Part shown: positions 17,143-24,583 of the stretch, piece after piece
How the letters are laid out: every line of letters begins with the position of its first letter
Numbering within the stretch: the stretch's first letter is position 1
Source of the DNA: Yeosuana aromativorans
GTDB taxonomy: Bacteria > Bacteroidota > Bacteroidia > Flavobacteriales > Flavobacteriaceae
DNA: 64,000 bases
Direction of reading: 5' to 3'
Assembly: GCF_014646655.1 (NCBI RefSeq)
Contig: NZ_BMNR01000002.1
Span: 523,942 to 587,941 of the forward strand
Translations under genes and position numbers: made by a program
The notes under the pieces: model-generated
Databases searched by the model: none
Told to the model about the DNA's origin: nothing
The model's input: only the letters and a program-made list of their open reading frames with translations

Positions 17143-18584
17143 ACTGGCAACCTGAACATATTATCCTTTATATCGTAGTCCCTGTACTGTTTGTGGTCAC
17201 AGTACTCTATGGACTGTTTTATGTAGAAGAAAATCAACGGACGGATAAAAAGTACCGGGTGCGCTTTAAACTCAAAAACGGTCGGTTTAAAATTGATAAT
17301 ATCCGCCGGGGGGCTTCCATTATCGGTTCGGCGGGAAGTGGCAAGACCGAGAGCGTTGTCTATAATGTTCTGCAACATTTCAGGCAATATGGGTTTTGCG
17401 GGGTGATCCATGACTATAAGGACTTTGAGCTCACTGAAATCGCCTATCCCTTGTTCAAGGAGAAAAACATTACCTTCTATACCATTGCCTTTGACCAGAT
17501 CCATTACCGGGTCAACCCCATTGCACCAAAATATCTGCCCAATGAGGAAAGTGTCAACGAAGTGTCACGGGTACTGATGGAAAACCTGCTGGAACAGAAT
17601 CTCTCGGAAAACAAAGGCAGCAGCAAGTTTTTTTCCGATGCCGTGGAAGGGCTGCTAAGCGGCCTGATCTGGAAAATGAAAACGGCCTATCCTGGGTATT
17701 GCACCCTGCCCCATATCATGGCCCTGTTTCAATCGGTGAGCACCAAAAAGCTGGTGGCCTTTTTGAAATCAGACTTGACCTCCCACAGCATGGCCAGCGC
17801 GTTTATCAATGGCATTGAATCGGAGAAACAGACCGCCGGGGTCAAAAGTTCCCTGGCCAATGCCTTTAAAAAGATCAGCTCCCAAACGCTGTTCTATGTG
17901 CTTTCCAAGGATGAAGTGCCTTTGGATATCAATAATCCCGACAATCCGGCCATCGTTTCGTTGGTCAACAACCCTAAATATGATTCGGCGTATTCCCCAG
18001 TGATCGCGATGGTGATGCACACCATTATCAAACAGATGAGCGTTCGGGGCAAAAAGCCCTCCTTTCTGCTCATGGAAGAGGCGCCTACCCTCAAACTCCC
18101 CAATATGCACCGCATTCCAGCAACGCTTCGGAGCTATGATATTTGTACGGTGTATGTGATGCAGGACAAGGTACAAAACGACCTATTATATGGTGATAAG
18201 GCCAGTAAGGCCATTTTAAGCAACCTGTCCTATCAGTTCTTTGGCAAGGTGAACGATCCGGATACCGCTAAATACTACGAACGCTTTTTTGAGATCATCA
18301 AAACCCCGACCAGGAGCATCAGTAAAAGTAGTGGCATGAGTCTCGAAAGCCGTATCACCAAAGGGGAACGGGAAGTGTCCAAGCGCAGGGCAGATATATT
18401 TTTTAAGTTAAAACAAGGGGAGTTTATCGCTTTTGCCGATGGGGTAGATAAAAAGGTACGGTTCAGGTTGCAAACAATTTTAAAAGAAAAACCCAAACAA
18501 GAAAATCATATCTCAGAAGCAGATCTAGCCATGTATTTTAAACAAATCCACAGAGAAGCCCAGTCTGTTTTTAAAGGAAACTAA
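17139..18584 (+). CDS. Type IV secretion coupling protein (TraG/TraD-like, MobC)
   Basis: A 481-aa inner-membrane ATPase that links the relaxase-DNA complex to the mating channel. One N-terminal membrane helix (IILYIVVPVLFVVTVLYGLF) precedes the ATPase domain with Walker A IIGSAGSGKTESV (about residues 62-74) and Walker B-like FLLMEEAPTLKLP. The TraM-recognition part follows (VYVMQDKVQNDLLYG, GKVNDPDTAKYYERFF). Its start overlaps the relaxase stop (ATGA). Length fits the short Bacteroidetes type. A C-terminal cytosolic tail is rich in Lys. Confidence 0.88.
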   Translation: MNWQPEHIILYIVVPVLFVVTVLYGLFYVEENQRTDKKYRVRFKLKNGRFKIDNIRRGASIIGSAGSGKTESVVYNVLQHFRQYGFCGVIHDYKDFELTEIAYPLFKEKNITFYTIAFDQIHYRVNPIAPKYLPNEESVNEVSRVLMENLLEQNLSENKGSSKFFSDAVEGLLSGLIWKMKTAYPGYCTLPHIMALFQSVSTKKLVAFLKSDLTSHSMASAFINGIESEKQTAGVKSSLANAFKKISSQTLFYVLSKDEVPLDINNPDNPAIVSLVNNPKYDSAYSPVIAMVMHTIIKQMSVRGKKPSFLLMEEAPTLKLPNMHRIPATLRSYDICTVYVMQDKVQNDLLYGDKASKAILSNLSYQFFGKVNDPDTAKYYERFFEIIKTPTRSISKSSGMSLESRITKGEREVSKRRADIFFKLKQGEFIAFADGVDKKVRFRLQTILKEKPKQENHISEADLAMYFKQIHREAQSVFKGN

Positions 18585-18693
18585 AAACAATTTTTAGTGG
18601 AAATTAAAAACAAGAACAACGGTATAACCAAGGCAAAATATTCCTAAAGTCACGAAATGGGTTCTCTGTACTTGCAATCAAGCATCAAAAGCA

Positions 18694-18717
18694 CCTCCAA
18701 CATTTTCTGAAATTTCG
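18694..18717. repeat. Imperfect direct repeat, copy 1
   Basis: This 24-base segment matches 20483-20506 at 20 of 24 positions, in the same orientation. The two copies flank the AlbA_2 gene. Read on the minus strand both encode a similar C-terminal-like peptide (EISENVG and EILENIG). Confidence 0.5.
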
Positions 18718-18782
18718 TCTAGTATCCATAACATAACTCCTGTTTTAACTCCCCACTTTTTTCTTTAGTACTACCTACTTTT

Positions 18783-20471
18783 TTAAAGTGGATGACCAAT
18801 TAAAAAATGAATTCCTCTTTCCGTTATTTTATATTGTTGCTTTGGATCATTTGCCTGTTCAAGCGTATATTCAATCAATTTGTTGTCCTTTAGAGGCTTT
18901 ATATAATCATCTCTAAAACGCTCTTTACTCCTATAGCCTAATTTGTTAGCCAGATCTTCTAAACCTATAGGCTGAATGGTCCATAGTAAGGTACACAGCA
19001 GAACCTTTCCTCGTTTTTTCAATAGCTCTCCACTTTTTTCTTGCCAACTTCCTGCTTTTTTAAATTTCTCAAGTGAAGTTTTTTCATTGACTAAGAATCT
19101 AACTTTATCTAAGTCCTTGCTTTTTTCTTGCCAACCATCCACTAAATCAAGAGCAAGTTCATCTAAATCTGTAATTGTTTCTAAATCAAGGTTAATAGGA
19201 AAGTTTTTCAAATTATTTATTCTGTCAACCCCTAACTCTTCTTCTTCTTGCTGTGACAAATAGAGATAAAGCTTAAAGCGATCCCCCAATTTACTGGAAG
19301 TCATTGGGATGATGCTTTTAAAGGGTTCATCTTCAATAAAAATAGGAGAAGCACCTCCGGAATATACTTTCACAAATTTATTCATGTTTTTTACTCCAGA
19401 GCCAATTTCATCAGCCCAGGTCAATACATTGAAAAACGCACGAATATTAGGGTTTTTAGGCTCTGCTTCAAATGTTTCTAAATTTAAATACCCTCTAAAT
19501 CTTGTTCTATTTGGGTTGGTTGCTTCAACCTTGTCTTTGTAAATGATAATCTCAGTTGGTGCAGCACTATTATATTCACGGTGAATAATTACATTGGCTA
19601 TTAATTCACGAAAAATTAATTCTCTTAGATCTTTTCTTCCTTCTGAGTCTTGATAAAACTTCTCAGGCCATTTTTGTTTAACAAATTCTAAAGCCTTAAG
19701 GTATGAATCAATGAGGTTTGTTTTTAAAACCAATCGATCATCCCACCTGTCCATATTATCTCGCCTTACAAGTAAGTCTATTTTGTAAGCTGGCAGAATG
19801 TTTCCGATGACATCATCTGTTCCAAAAACCAGAGCAGCAGCTAAAGTCAGTCCTTCCTGGCCTGTAGTAAAATCTCTTCTTAAAAAACGAGCATCTCTTA
19901 ATATTCGTTCATTCGAATAGCCCGCTTCTAACCATGGGTGATTACTGTTCACAAGCGCAATACGTGATTTTACTTTGTCAAAAAGAGAGTGATCTAAATC
20001 CTGAATACCGAGATTGGGAAAAATTTGGTTTTCTGTAAAAACATTTCGCTTCCTTGCATACATCTCAGAAATGCGAGCTTCATCCGTAATTCTAAAGTCA
20101 CTATCATTTTCACGATCGTAAACAATACCGGAATGTTTGTGAACAAACGAACTTACAGGAACTCTAATGTACAATATGCTTTGTCCTTGATGTTTTACCT
20201 CATTCACAGCTAAAGGGAAAGGAGGGTTCAATACATCAATATTGTTTAGTGCTGTTACAATATCCTGCTTAATAACCATTAAGTTTTGATTATTTAGCCC
20301 TAAAACTTTCCCATCGTCATTAACTCCTAGTAAAATGACACCTCCATCTCTATTTAAGAAAGAAGAAACCGTATCATAAAATGAAGCAGGCACACCATTT
20401 TGAGCTTCTTTAAACTCAATACGAAGACCTTCCCCTAGTTGTAATATTTTAAGTAGTTCTTGTTGCTCCAT
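18783..20471 (-). CDS. AlbA_2/Schlafen-type ATP-binding protein (RecG-like C-terminal ATPase)
   Basis: A 562-aa protein of the divergent AAA-4/AlbA_2 family. The N-terminal AlbA_2 domain (about residues 10-125) begins ILQLGEGLRIEFKEAQ and includes VSSFLNRDGGVILLGVNDDG. A HATPase_c_4-like region follows (FRELIANVIIHREYNSAAPTEI, about residues 285-320), and the C-terminus is a winged-helix domain (LEDLANKLGYRSKERFRDD). Proteins of this type act as transcriptional regulators or as parts of defence loci; the role here is open. It stands alone on the minus strand after the mobilization genes, is AT-rich, and is flanked by imperfect direct repeats, which suggests separate acquisition. Confidence 0.8.
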   Translation of the reverse strand: MEQQELLKILQLGEGLRIEFKEAQNGVPASFYDTVSSFLNRDGGVILLGVNDDGKVLGLNNQNLMVIKQDIVTALNNIDVLNPPFPLAVNEVKHQGQSILYIRVPVSSFVHKHSGIVYDRENDSDFRITDEARISEMYARKRNVFTENQIFPNLGIQDLDHSLFDKVKSRIALVNSNHPWLEAGYSNERILRDARFLRRDFTTGQEGLTLAAALVFGTDDVIGNILPAYKIDLLVRRDNMDRWDDRLVLKTNLIDSYLKALEFVKQKWPEKFYQDSEGRKDLRELIFRELIANVIIHREYNSAAPTEIIIYKDKVEATNPNRTRFRGYLNLETFEAEPKNPNIRAFFNVLTWADEIGSGVKNMNKFVKVYSGGASPIFIEDEPFKSIIPMTSSKLGDRFKLYLYLSQQEEEELGVDRINNLKNFPINLDLETITDLDELALDLVDGWQEKSKDLDKVRFLVNEKTSLEKFKKAGSWQEKSGELLKKRGKVLLCTLLWTIQPIGLEDLANKLGYRSKERFRDDYIKPLKDNKLIEYTLEQANDPKQQYKITERGIHFLIGHPL

Positions 20472-20482
20472 ATTTTAATTAA

Positions 20483-20506
20483 TCTCCAATGTTTTCTAAA
20501 ATTTCG
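20483..20506. repeat. Imperfect direct repeat, copy 2
   Basis: Second copy of the repeat described at 18694-18717, lying between the AlbA_2 start codon and the McrC-like fragment. Confidence 0.5.
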
Positions 20507-20521
20507 CTTGATCCAACATCT

Positions 20522-20827
20522 TTAAGCTATTTTATGCAATTGACTCCAATTGCTAATATTATCATAAATTAGTTTTTGCCTCACTTTCACATCATTCTCA
20601 ACACCAATTGAGATAAGGCTACATTCTTCATTACTCAAATGCTTTGCCTCATGTGAAGAATATCCAGAATATTTTCTGGATTGATTTCTATTTTCTGTAC
20701 CTGGATACACTAAGGCCCCTTTCTTGGCTTTATAATATTCCATATATACAAACATTTGCCTCAAATCTTCAAGGTTTATTTTATTGTTAGCAAATATAAT
20801 CAAGTACTCTTTTATAACATGACTTTC
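20522..20827 (-). pseudogene. Remnant of an McrC-like restriction subunit, C-terminal part
   Basis: The frame encodes HVIKEYLIIFANNKINLEDLRQ followed by MFVYMEYYKAKKGALVYPGT. This resembles the end of the PD-(D/E)XK nuclease core of McrC-type proteins, where a DLRQMYVY-like helix precedes a short strand ending in YPG. Only about 100 residues are left, the frame is closed by a stop just upstream at 20828-20830, and no ATG lies at a sensible place. No McrB-like GTPase is nearby. It is therefore read as a decayed restriction gene. The assignment rests on a short motif and is moderate. Confidence 0.5.
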
Positions 20828-20852
20828 TTAAAATAAAGAAACAAAATTGATT

Positions 20853-21554
20853 TCATTTTCCATTGCAGTTTTCCTTATTTTGCTCCCACTCAAGATTCTC
20901 AATTTTCCAAGTGTATTTTTTTACTTCCTCAGCAACTTCCATTAATTCTTTATCATCATCTACAGACATTAATAGTTCGTCACTTATTTTATAAAGCGTT
21001 TTGTAAGCAAAAAAAGCCCGTTTCTTTAATGTTTCAAATCTTTGTGGTGAAACAACATTATTAACTTCTTGAAGGTTTTCCTTGCTCCAATCAAAATCAG
21101 TTTTTTTTAGTTCAAATTCCGATTCGGAGTTGTTTACAGGATTAAACCCAAGTTTGGTAGCTACACTTTTAGAATTCAAATAATTTTCCTCATTAATAGA
21201 ACCCCTTTTAATAGTTATCCTTTGAGTTTCTCTATCATCATAAAAAATATAGGGAAGAACAGACTCCTGCAAGGCTTTTGTTAAATAGCCCTTTTTTCTA
21301 TACTTAGGCATAATATACCAATGCAAGTCCCGATACATATCCAGTACCACCCCAATATATTTGTTTGATGCATCTTTTATAAAGAAAAAGCGATAAGAAC
21401 CAAAGTTTCCAATAATATTGTTTGAGGGTTTTGGTTGCTCTGTCCATACCTTCGCGACATCTACATTGGCGCTTATTTGGCGTGTAAAAATAGATTCGTC
21501 TGCCGTTCCCTTATTTAAGTGGTCTATATGTTTTCGAATATCTTTTTCTGTCAT
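20853..21554 (-). CDS. GNAT-family N-acetyltransferase with C-terminal helical tail
   Basis: A 233-aa protein whose middle part matches the GNAT fold: NKYIGVVLDMYRDLHWYIMP leads into the acetyl-CoA loop KYRKKGYLTKALQESVLPYIF, then RITIKRGSINEENYLNSKS and ATKLGF (about residues 65-150). The C-terminal 80 residues are helical and charged. It lies on the minus strand with neighbouring accessory genes, ahead of the McrC remnant. No antitoxin-like partner of the RHH type is adjacent, so a toxin role is not supported. The substrate is unknown. Confidence 0.68.
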   Translation of the reverse strand: MTEKDIRKHIDHLNKGTADESIFTRQISANVDVAKVWTEQPKPSNNIIGNFGSYRFFFIKDASNKYIGVVLDMYRDLHWYIMPKYRKKGYLTKALQESVLPYIFYDDRETQRITIKRGSINEENYLNSKSVATKLGFNPVNNSESEFELKKTDFDWSKENLQEVNNVVSPQRFETLKKRAFFAYKTLYKISDELLMSVDDDKELMEVAEEVKKYTWKIENLEWEQNKENCNGK

Positions 21555-21880
21555 CTTAAAATATAGGATAATGGTTAAGGCATTATCCTTTGCTAAATAA
21601 ACTAAACTTTTTTGTGGTTACATTACGGATTTCCATATGGCAGCAAATCCAAATTTTCTATAACCTTGTCTATAAAATTAACAATCATGATTTGATTATA
21701 GGAAAATTTTGATAGTCAATTATAGTTTTCTTGTTTTTTGAAGAAAATGCTTATAAATCTAGCGTGTAAATTACAATTTACAAGAAACTTATTGAGAGAA
21801 GCTATAATCAATAAGAATATTTTTATTGAGACGATTAATTAAGGTTAGTATATTTTTGTATTGACCCTTTTTTAATGGAT
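21555..21880. other. AT-rich intergenic region
   Basis: About 325 bp of very AT-rich DNA between the GNAT gene and the zeta-toxin gene. I see no ORF, hairpin or repeat that I can support. It probably holds the promoter for the GNAT gene. Confidence 0.5.
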
Positions 21881-22624
21881 TTATTTCATATAGTAAGGTA
21901 AAACAAACTTAATAAACCAATTAGGTAGTTCTTTTGTTTTAATCTCCATTGCTCCTTTATAAAGTTCTGCAATAAGAATTTGTTCTTTGCCTGAATTATC
22001 AAACAGATAAGCACGATAACAATAAGGAAGGGCTAAATGTAAATTATTTAAGGTCCTGTAATATCTGTCTATGATTTTGTCTTCTGGGACTTCATGGCCT
22101 CCTTTTTCAACACGATTATGTACCCTTGAAACATTTACATCTGGACTATCAGTGCAAATAAAATATAGATAGGCTGCATACCCTAAATTGACGACATTGG
22201 AGATTTCATCAATTTTTGAAGGATGGCTCATCACCGTTTCAAAGCTAAATGATTTGTTTTGTGAAATAAGCAGATGTCTTATAAATGAAGCTATGAAAGC
22301 ACCTTCATAACTATGCGTTTTCTTTGATTTGTCAACAATAAAGTTTTCTTTTACTATAACATCAATTTTATGACCACTTGATTCAGATTTTTTAAATAAG
22401 GAAACAGTGGCATCCAAGGTTTTAAATTGATCTAAATCCTCTTGAGTAGCATAGATACCAATTTCAGCTAGATCAATTAAACCAGATTCTTCTAATTTCT
22501 TTTCTAAAAGGTCAGCATTAATAAAAAAACCAGTATTATAGCTTTTTGAAAATTCATTGAATAAAGTACTTTTTCCTGAACCATTAGGGCCTGCAAAAAC
22601 TCTTATCTTTTTTTTACTTGGCAT
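21881..22624 (-). CDS. Zeta-toxin-like P-loop kinase
   Basis: A 247-aa P-loop protein of the zeta toxin family, enzymes that phosphorylate UDP-N-acetylmuramic acid or related sugars. Walker A is FAGPNGSGKSTLFNEF (about residues 11-26), followed by FFINADLLE, which matches the zeta segment after the P-loop. FSFETVMSHPSKID provides the next conserved motif and NRVEKGGHEVPEDKIIDRYYR carries the Arg-rich lid. A TTG nine bases upstream is in frame; the ATG (MPSKKK) is preferred. It overlaps the upstream 80-aa gene by 11 bp, as toxin-antitoxin genes do. Whether it is a toxin or a metabolic kinase is unproven. Confidence 0.78.
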   Translation of the reverse strand: MPSKKKIRVFAGPNGSGKSTLFNEFSKSYNTGFFINADLLEKKLEESGLIDLAEIGIYATQEDLDQFKTLDATVSLFKKSESSGHKIDVIVKENFIVDKSKKTHSYEGAFIASFIRHLLISQNKSFSFETVMSHPSKIDEISNVVNLGYAAYLYFICTDSPDVNVSRVHNRVEKGGHEVPEDKIIDRYYRTLNNLHLALPYCYRAYLFDNSGKEQILIAELYKGAMEIKTKELPNWFIKFVLPYYMK

Positions 22625-22856
22625 GAAGGACAATTCCTTTTTTTATTTCAAAGGGAGTTTCAACTTGTGCTTCAACACGGCCTTTTTCTATAATTTGACC
22701 GTCTTTTTCCTCATAAATTACCCCGTCTTTAATAAATGTAACAGATAAACCTAATGCTCTGGATGCTCTGCGAGCTGTTTTAGAAGCAATTTTACCAGCT
22801 TTAACCAATGCTTTAGTTTGGGAGACATCTTTTCTAAAAACAATTTTATTTTTCAT
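22614..22856 (-). CDS. Putative antitoxin paired with the zeta-like kinase
   Basis: An 80-aa basic protein rich in Lys and Ala (TKALVKAGKIASKTARRASRALG) with a C-terminal beta-rich tail (VIYEEKDGQIIEKGRVE). Its 3' end overlaps the zeta-like gene by 11 bp, and it is the first gene of the pair. It does not look like the classic three-helix epsilon antitoxin. Small partners of this kind accompany zeta-like kinases in Bacteroidetes, so the antitoxin role is inferred from gene order alone. Confidence 0.55.
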   Translation of the reverse strand: MKNKIVFRKDVSQTKALVKAGKIASKTARRASRALGLSVTFIKDGVIYEEKDGQIIEKGRVEAQVETPFEIKKGIVLHAK

Positions 22857-23339
22857 AGGTGTATTTAGGAATTATAATAAATTATGACTAAAAGATTAGT
22901 CGTAATAATATATGAATATTATCGGTAAATATACAATAATTTGATAGTTTCTATTAACAAATTAATATTTTAAATCCTTCGGGTTCTAGGGAATCTTGAA
23001 AAGCGCTTTAGGTTTTGTGGGAAATACTCGCTTTGCTTGGGATGCAATATTTTTTTTGATATTAAATATATCAGAGTCGATAATAAAATTATTAAATTAT
23101 AGTCACAAAAACATAAAAGTCAATCTATATCGATTGGCAACAGTTTATATTGAGTAGTTAATCCTTTGATTTTATAAAATAACTATCATCTATTTTATCT
23201 CCGTATTTCTTTTCAATCAACAAAAAAAAATCAGATAGTTTTAAAACTGGAGAATTACTGGATAAATATTCAGATTTATAATTCTAGTAAACAAAAAAGT
23301 CAATAGATTCTGATTAATATGGAAATAGAATGAAAATAA
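22857..23339. other. AT-rich intergenic region
   Basis: About 480 bp without a supportable gene between the toxin pair and the XRE regulator. A short GC-richer patch (about 22975-23045) interrupts the AT-rich DNA. No strong hairpin or repeat was seen. Confidence 0.45.
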
Positions 23340-23600
23340 TTAGTCATCAATATGATATTTTTTTATGTCAAATTTAAAATCAAACAAATCTTTTGGGTTT
23401 ATATTTAATGCAGTTGATATTCTTATTAAGGTTTTTATTGTAATATTTTGTTTACCATTTTCAATTTTACTGAAATCACTTGGATCTATATCACATTTTG
23501 CATCCATTTCCTCTAAAATCAATCCTCTGGATTCTCTTTCATTTTTGATTTTTTGTCCAATTTCTTTAAGAAAAGAATTTAAAATAACTTCCTCGTCCAT
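23340..23600 (-). CDS. XRE-family transcriptional regulator
   Basis: An 86-aa helix-turn-helix protein of the Cro/C1 type: IGQKIKNERESRGLILEEMDAK followed by DPSDFSKIENGKQNITIKTL and ISTALNINPKDLF (about residues 12-75) is a classic HTH_3 layout. It stands alone on the minus strand. A palindrome (GGGATATATCCC) 41 bp upstream of its start is a likely autoregulatory operator. It could control the flanking structured region or the SusCD locus, but nothing proves this. Confidence 0.85.
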   Translation of the reverse strand: MDEEVILNSFLKEIGQKIKNERESRGLILEEMDAKCDIDPSDFSKIENGKQNITIKTLIRISTALNINPKDLFDFKFDIKKYHIDD

Positions 23601-23640
23601 TTTTTATTGACAAGTTCATGTTTATTTCAAAAAAAACTTT

Positions 23641-23653
23641 GGGGATATATCCC
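23641..23653. promoter_or_regulatory. Candidate XRE operator palindrome
   Basis: The sequence GGGATATATCCC is a perfect 12-bp palindrome located between the divergent XRE start (23600) and a TATATTTG -7-like box at 23691 on the plus strand. Its placement fits an operator controlling both directions. Confidence 0.45.
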
Positions 23654-23726
23654 TAATAAATAATTTTTATTTATATTTGACTTATTAACATATATTTGCA
23701 ATACTTCAAATAGAAAAACATTAGAA

Positions 23727-23881
23727 GCAATTGCTTTGAATCTCGAACAGAAAACTGGTACTTTTCAAATCCACGAGAGAATAAGTAAGTTTGCTCACGA
23801 CCCGGGCGTGAGCTCTCTTATCGTGGTAAGGTATACCAGTACCCCTGTTCGGTAAGTTGAGTTTCGCGCCCAATTGTTTTT
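23727..23881 (+). ncRNA. Candidate structured RNA with four nested stems
   Basis: The region folds as nested inverted repeats: CGAACAG (23744) with CTGTTCG (23845), ACTGGTA (23754) with TACCAGT (23834), CCACGA (23771) with TCGTGG (23821), and an apical hairpin GCTCACG (23793) with CGTGAGC (23807) around ACCCGGG. An outer CAATTG pair and a T run (23876-23880) close it. A TATATTTG box at 23691 could start transcription. No reverse transcriptase or tracr-like gene is close. I do not recognise the family. Confidence 0.5.
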
Positions 23882-24083
23882 ATACATTTGGTATTTACTC
23901 TTCTTTTCTTAGCATTGGCTTCTTCTTTTTAATTGAGATTTTGCAATAATGCATGATTAAAAAAAACAGAAAACCAATCAATGAAACTTATAAGGCATAA
24001 GGGTATAAAGATTACCAAGGCACAATATAATGTGGCCTTTACGGTATACTTTATCCTTTTTCCTAAAAAGCCAAAATGTCCTA

Positions 24084-24420
24084 TATAGGATAACTATTTG
24101 TTACGGGAGTGACGTGTACAAATGCAAAACACCTCTAAACCTCTCCTTTGGAGAGGTCGAAACAACGTATAGTTGTTTCGGGTGAGGACCGGTAATTCTA
24201 AATTCTTTTTCTCCTGTAACTGACATCTACACATATTCATGGTATCCGGCCATGTGACGATAACCCCTAAGTAATTAATAATAGTCTTACGGCGGTAAGG
24301 TATGTATTAACTTAAAAATTATGCCTATGGAATAACCTTTTGAATTAGTTAGAGTGTCCGGGTAGTTGTAAATCCTATAAACACCACAGGTAGCATGTTT
24401 CTGGTTGTCTGCCCGGTCTT
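24084..24420. other. Structured leader region upstream of susC
   Basis: Between the nested-stem RNA and susC lie several stems. GTTACGGGAG (24100) pairs with CTCCTGTAAC (24211) and encloses the hairpins CCTCTCC-TTT-GGAGAGG (24140-24156) and CGAAACAAC-GTATA-GTTGTTTCG (24158-24180). CCGGGTAG (24358) pairs with CTGCCCGG (24409). The first block resembles dispersed intergenic repeats in flavobacteria. No gene is present. It may be a long 5' leader or repeat debris. Confidence 0.4.
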
Positions 24421-24495
24421 AACTATCAAGAGCCCCCGTTCACGGGAGATTTAATAAACAAATACCATATGCCTATGACATAAAAAACCAATACA

Positions 24496-24570
24496 AACAC
24501 AAAAAAAAGCCCCCTCACAAACGTTTCAGGTCCTGTAGGAGGCTAACGATTAACAAAAATATGTTTAATA
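24496..24570 (-). ncRNA. Candidate antisense sRNA opposite the susC translation start region
   Basis: On the minus strand a strong intrinsic terminator (24500-24544) ends a transcript that can only start inside the susC leader or 5' end. A minus-strand TATTTTTG box (24577-24584 on the plus strand, overlapping the susC ATG) would place the start near 24570, giving about 75 nt. This arrangement matches the DonS-type cis-antisense RNAs that repress SusC/SusD operons in Bacteroides. No clear -33 box was found, so the start is tentative. Confidence 0.45.
24500..24544 (-). terminator. Minus-strand intrinsic terminator just upstream of susC
   Basis: On the minus strand AGCCTCCT pairs with AGGGGGCT (one G-T pair) around a loop containing CAGGACCTG, then runs into eight T. 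No minus-strand gene is nearby to use it, which supports an antisense RNA. Confidence 0.75.
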
Positions 24571-24583
24571 CTAATTCAAAAAT

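Noticed and set aside
17769-18176. Minus-strand frame opposite the coupling protein
   Set aside because: Fully inside a well-supported ATPase gene; a shadow of its codon pattern.
20853-21554. GNAT gene as a TacT-like toxin
   Set aside because: No ribbon-helix-helix antitoxin gene is adjacent and the protein carries an extra helical tail, so a toxin role is not supported.
23727-23881. Retron msr-msd reading of the nested-stem RNA
   Set aside because: No reverse transcriptase gene lies nearby and the flanking repeats do not fit the usual a1/a2 layout.
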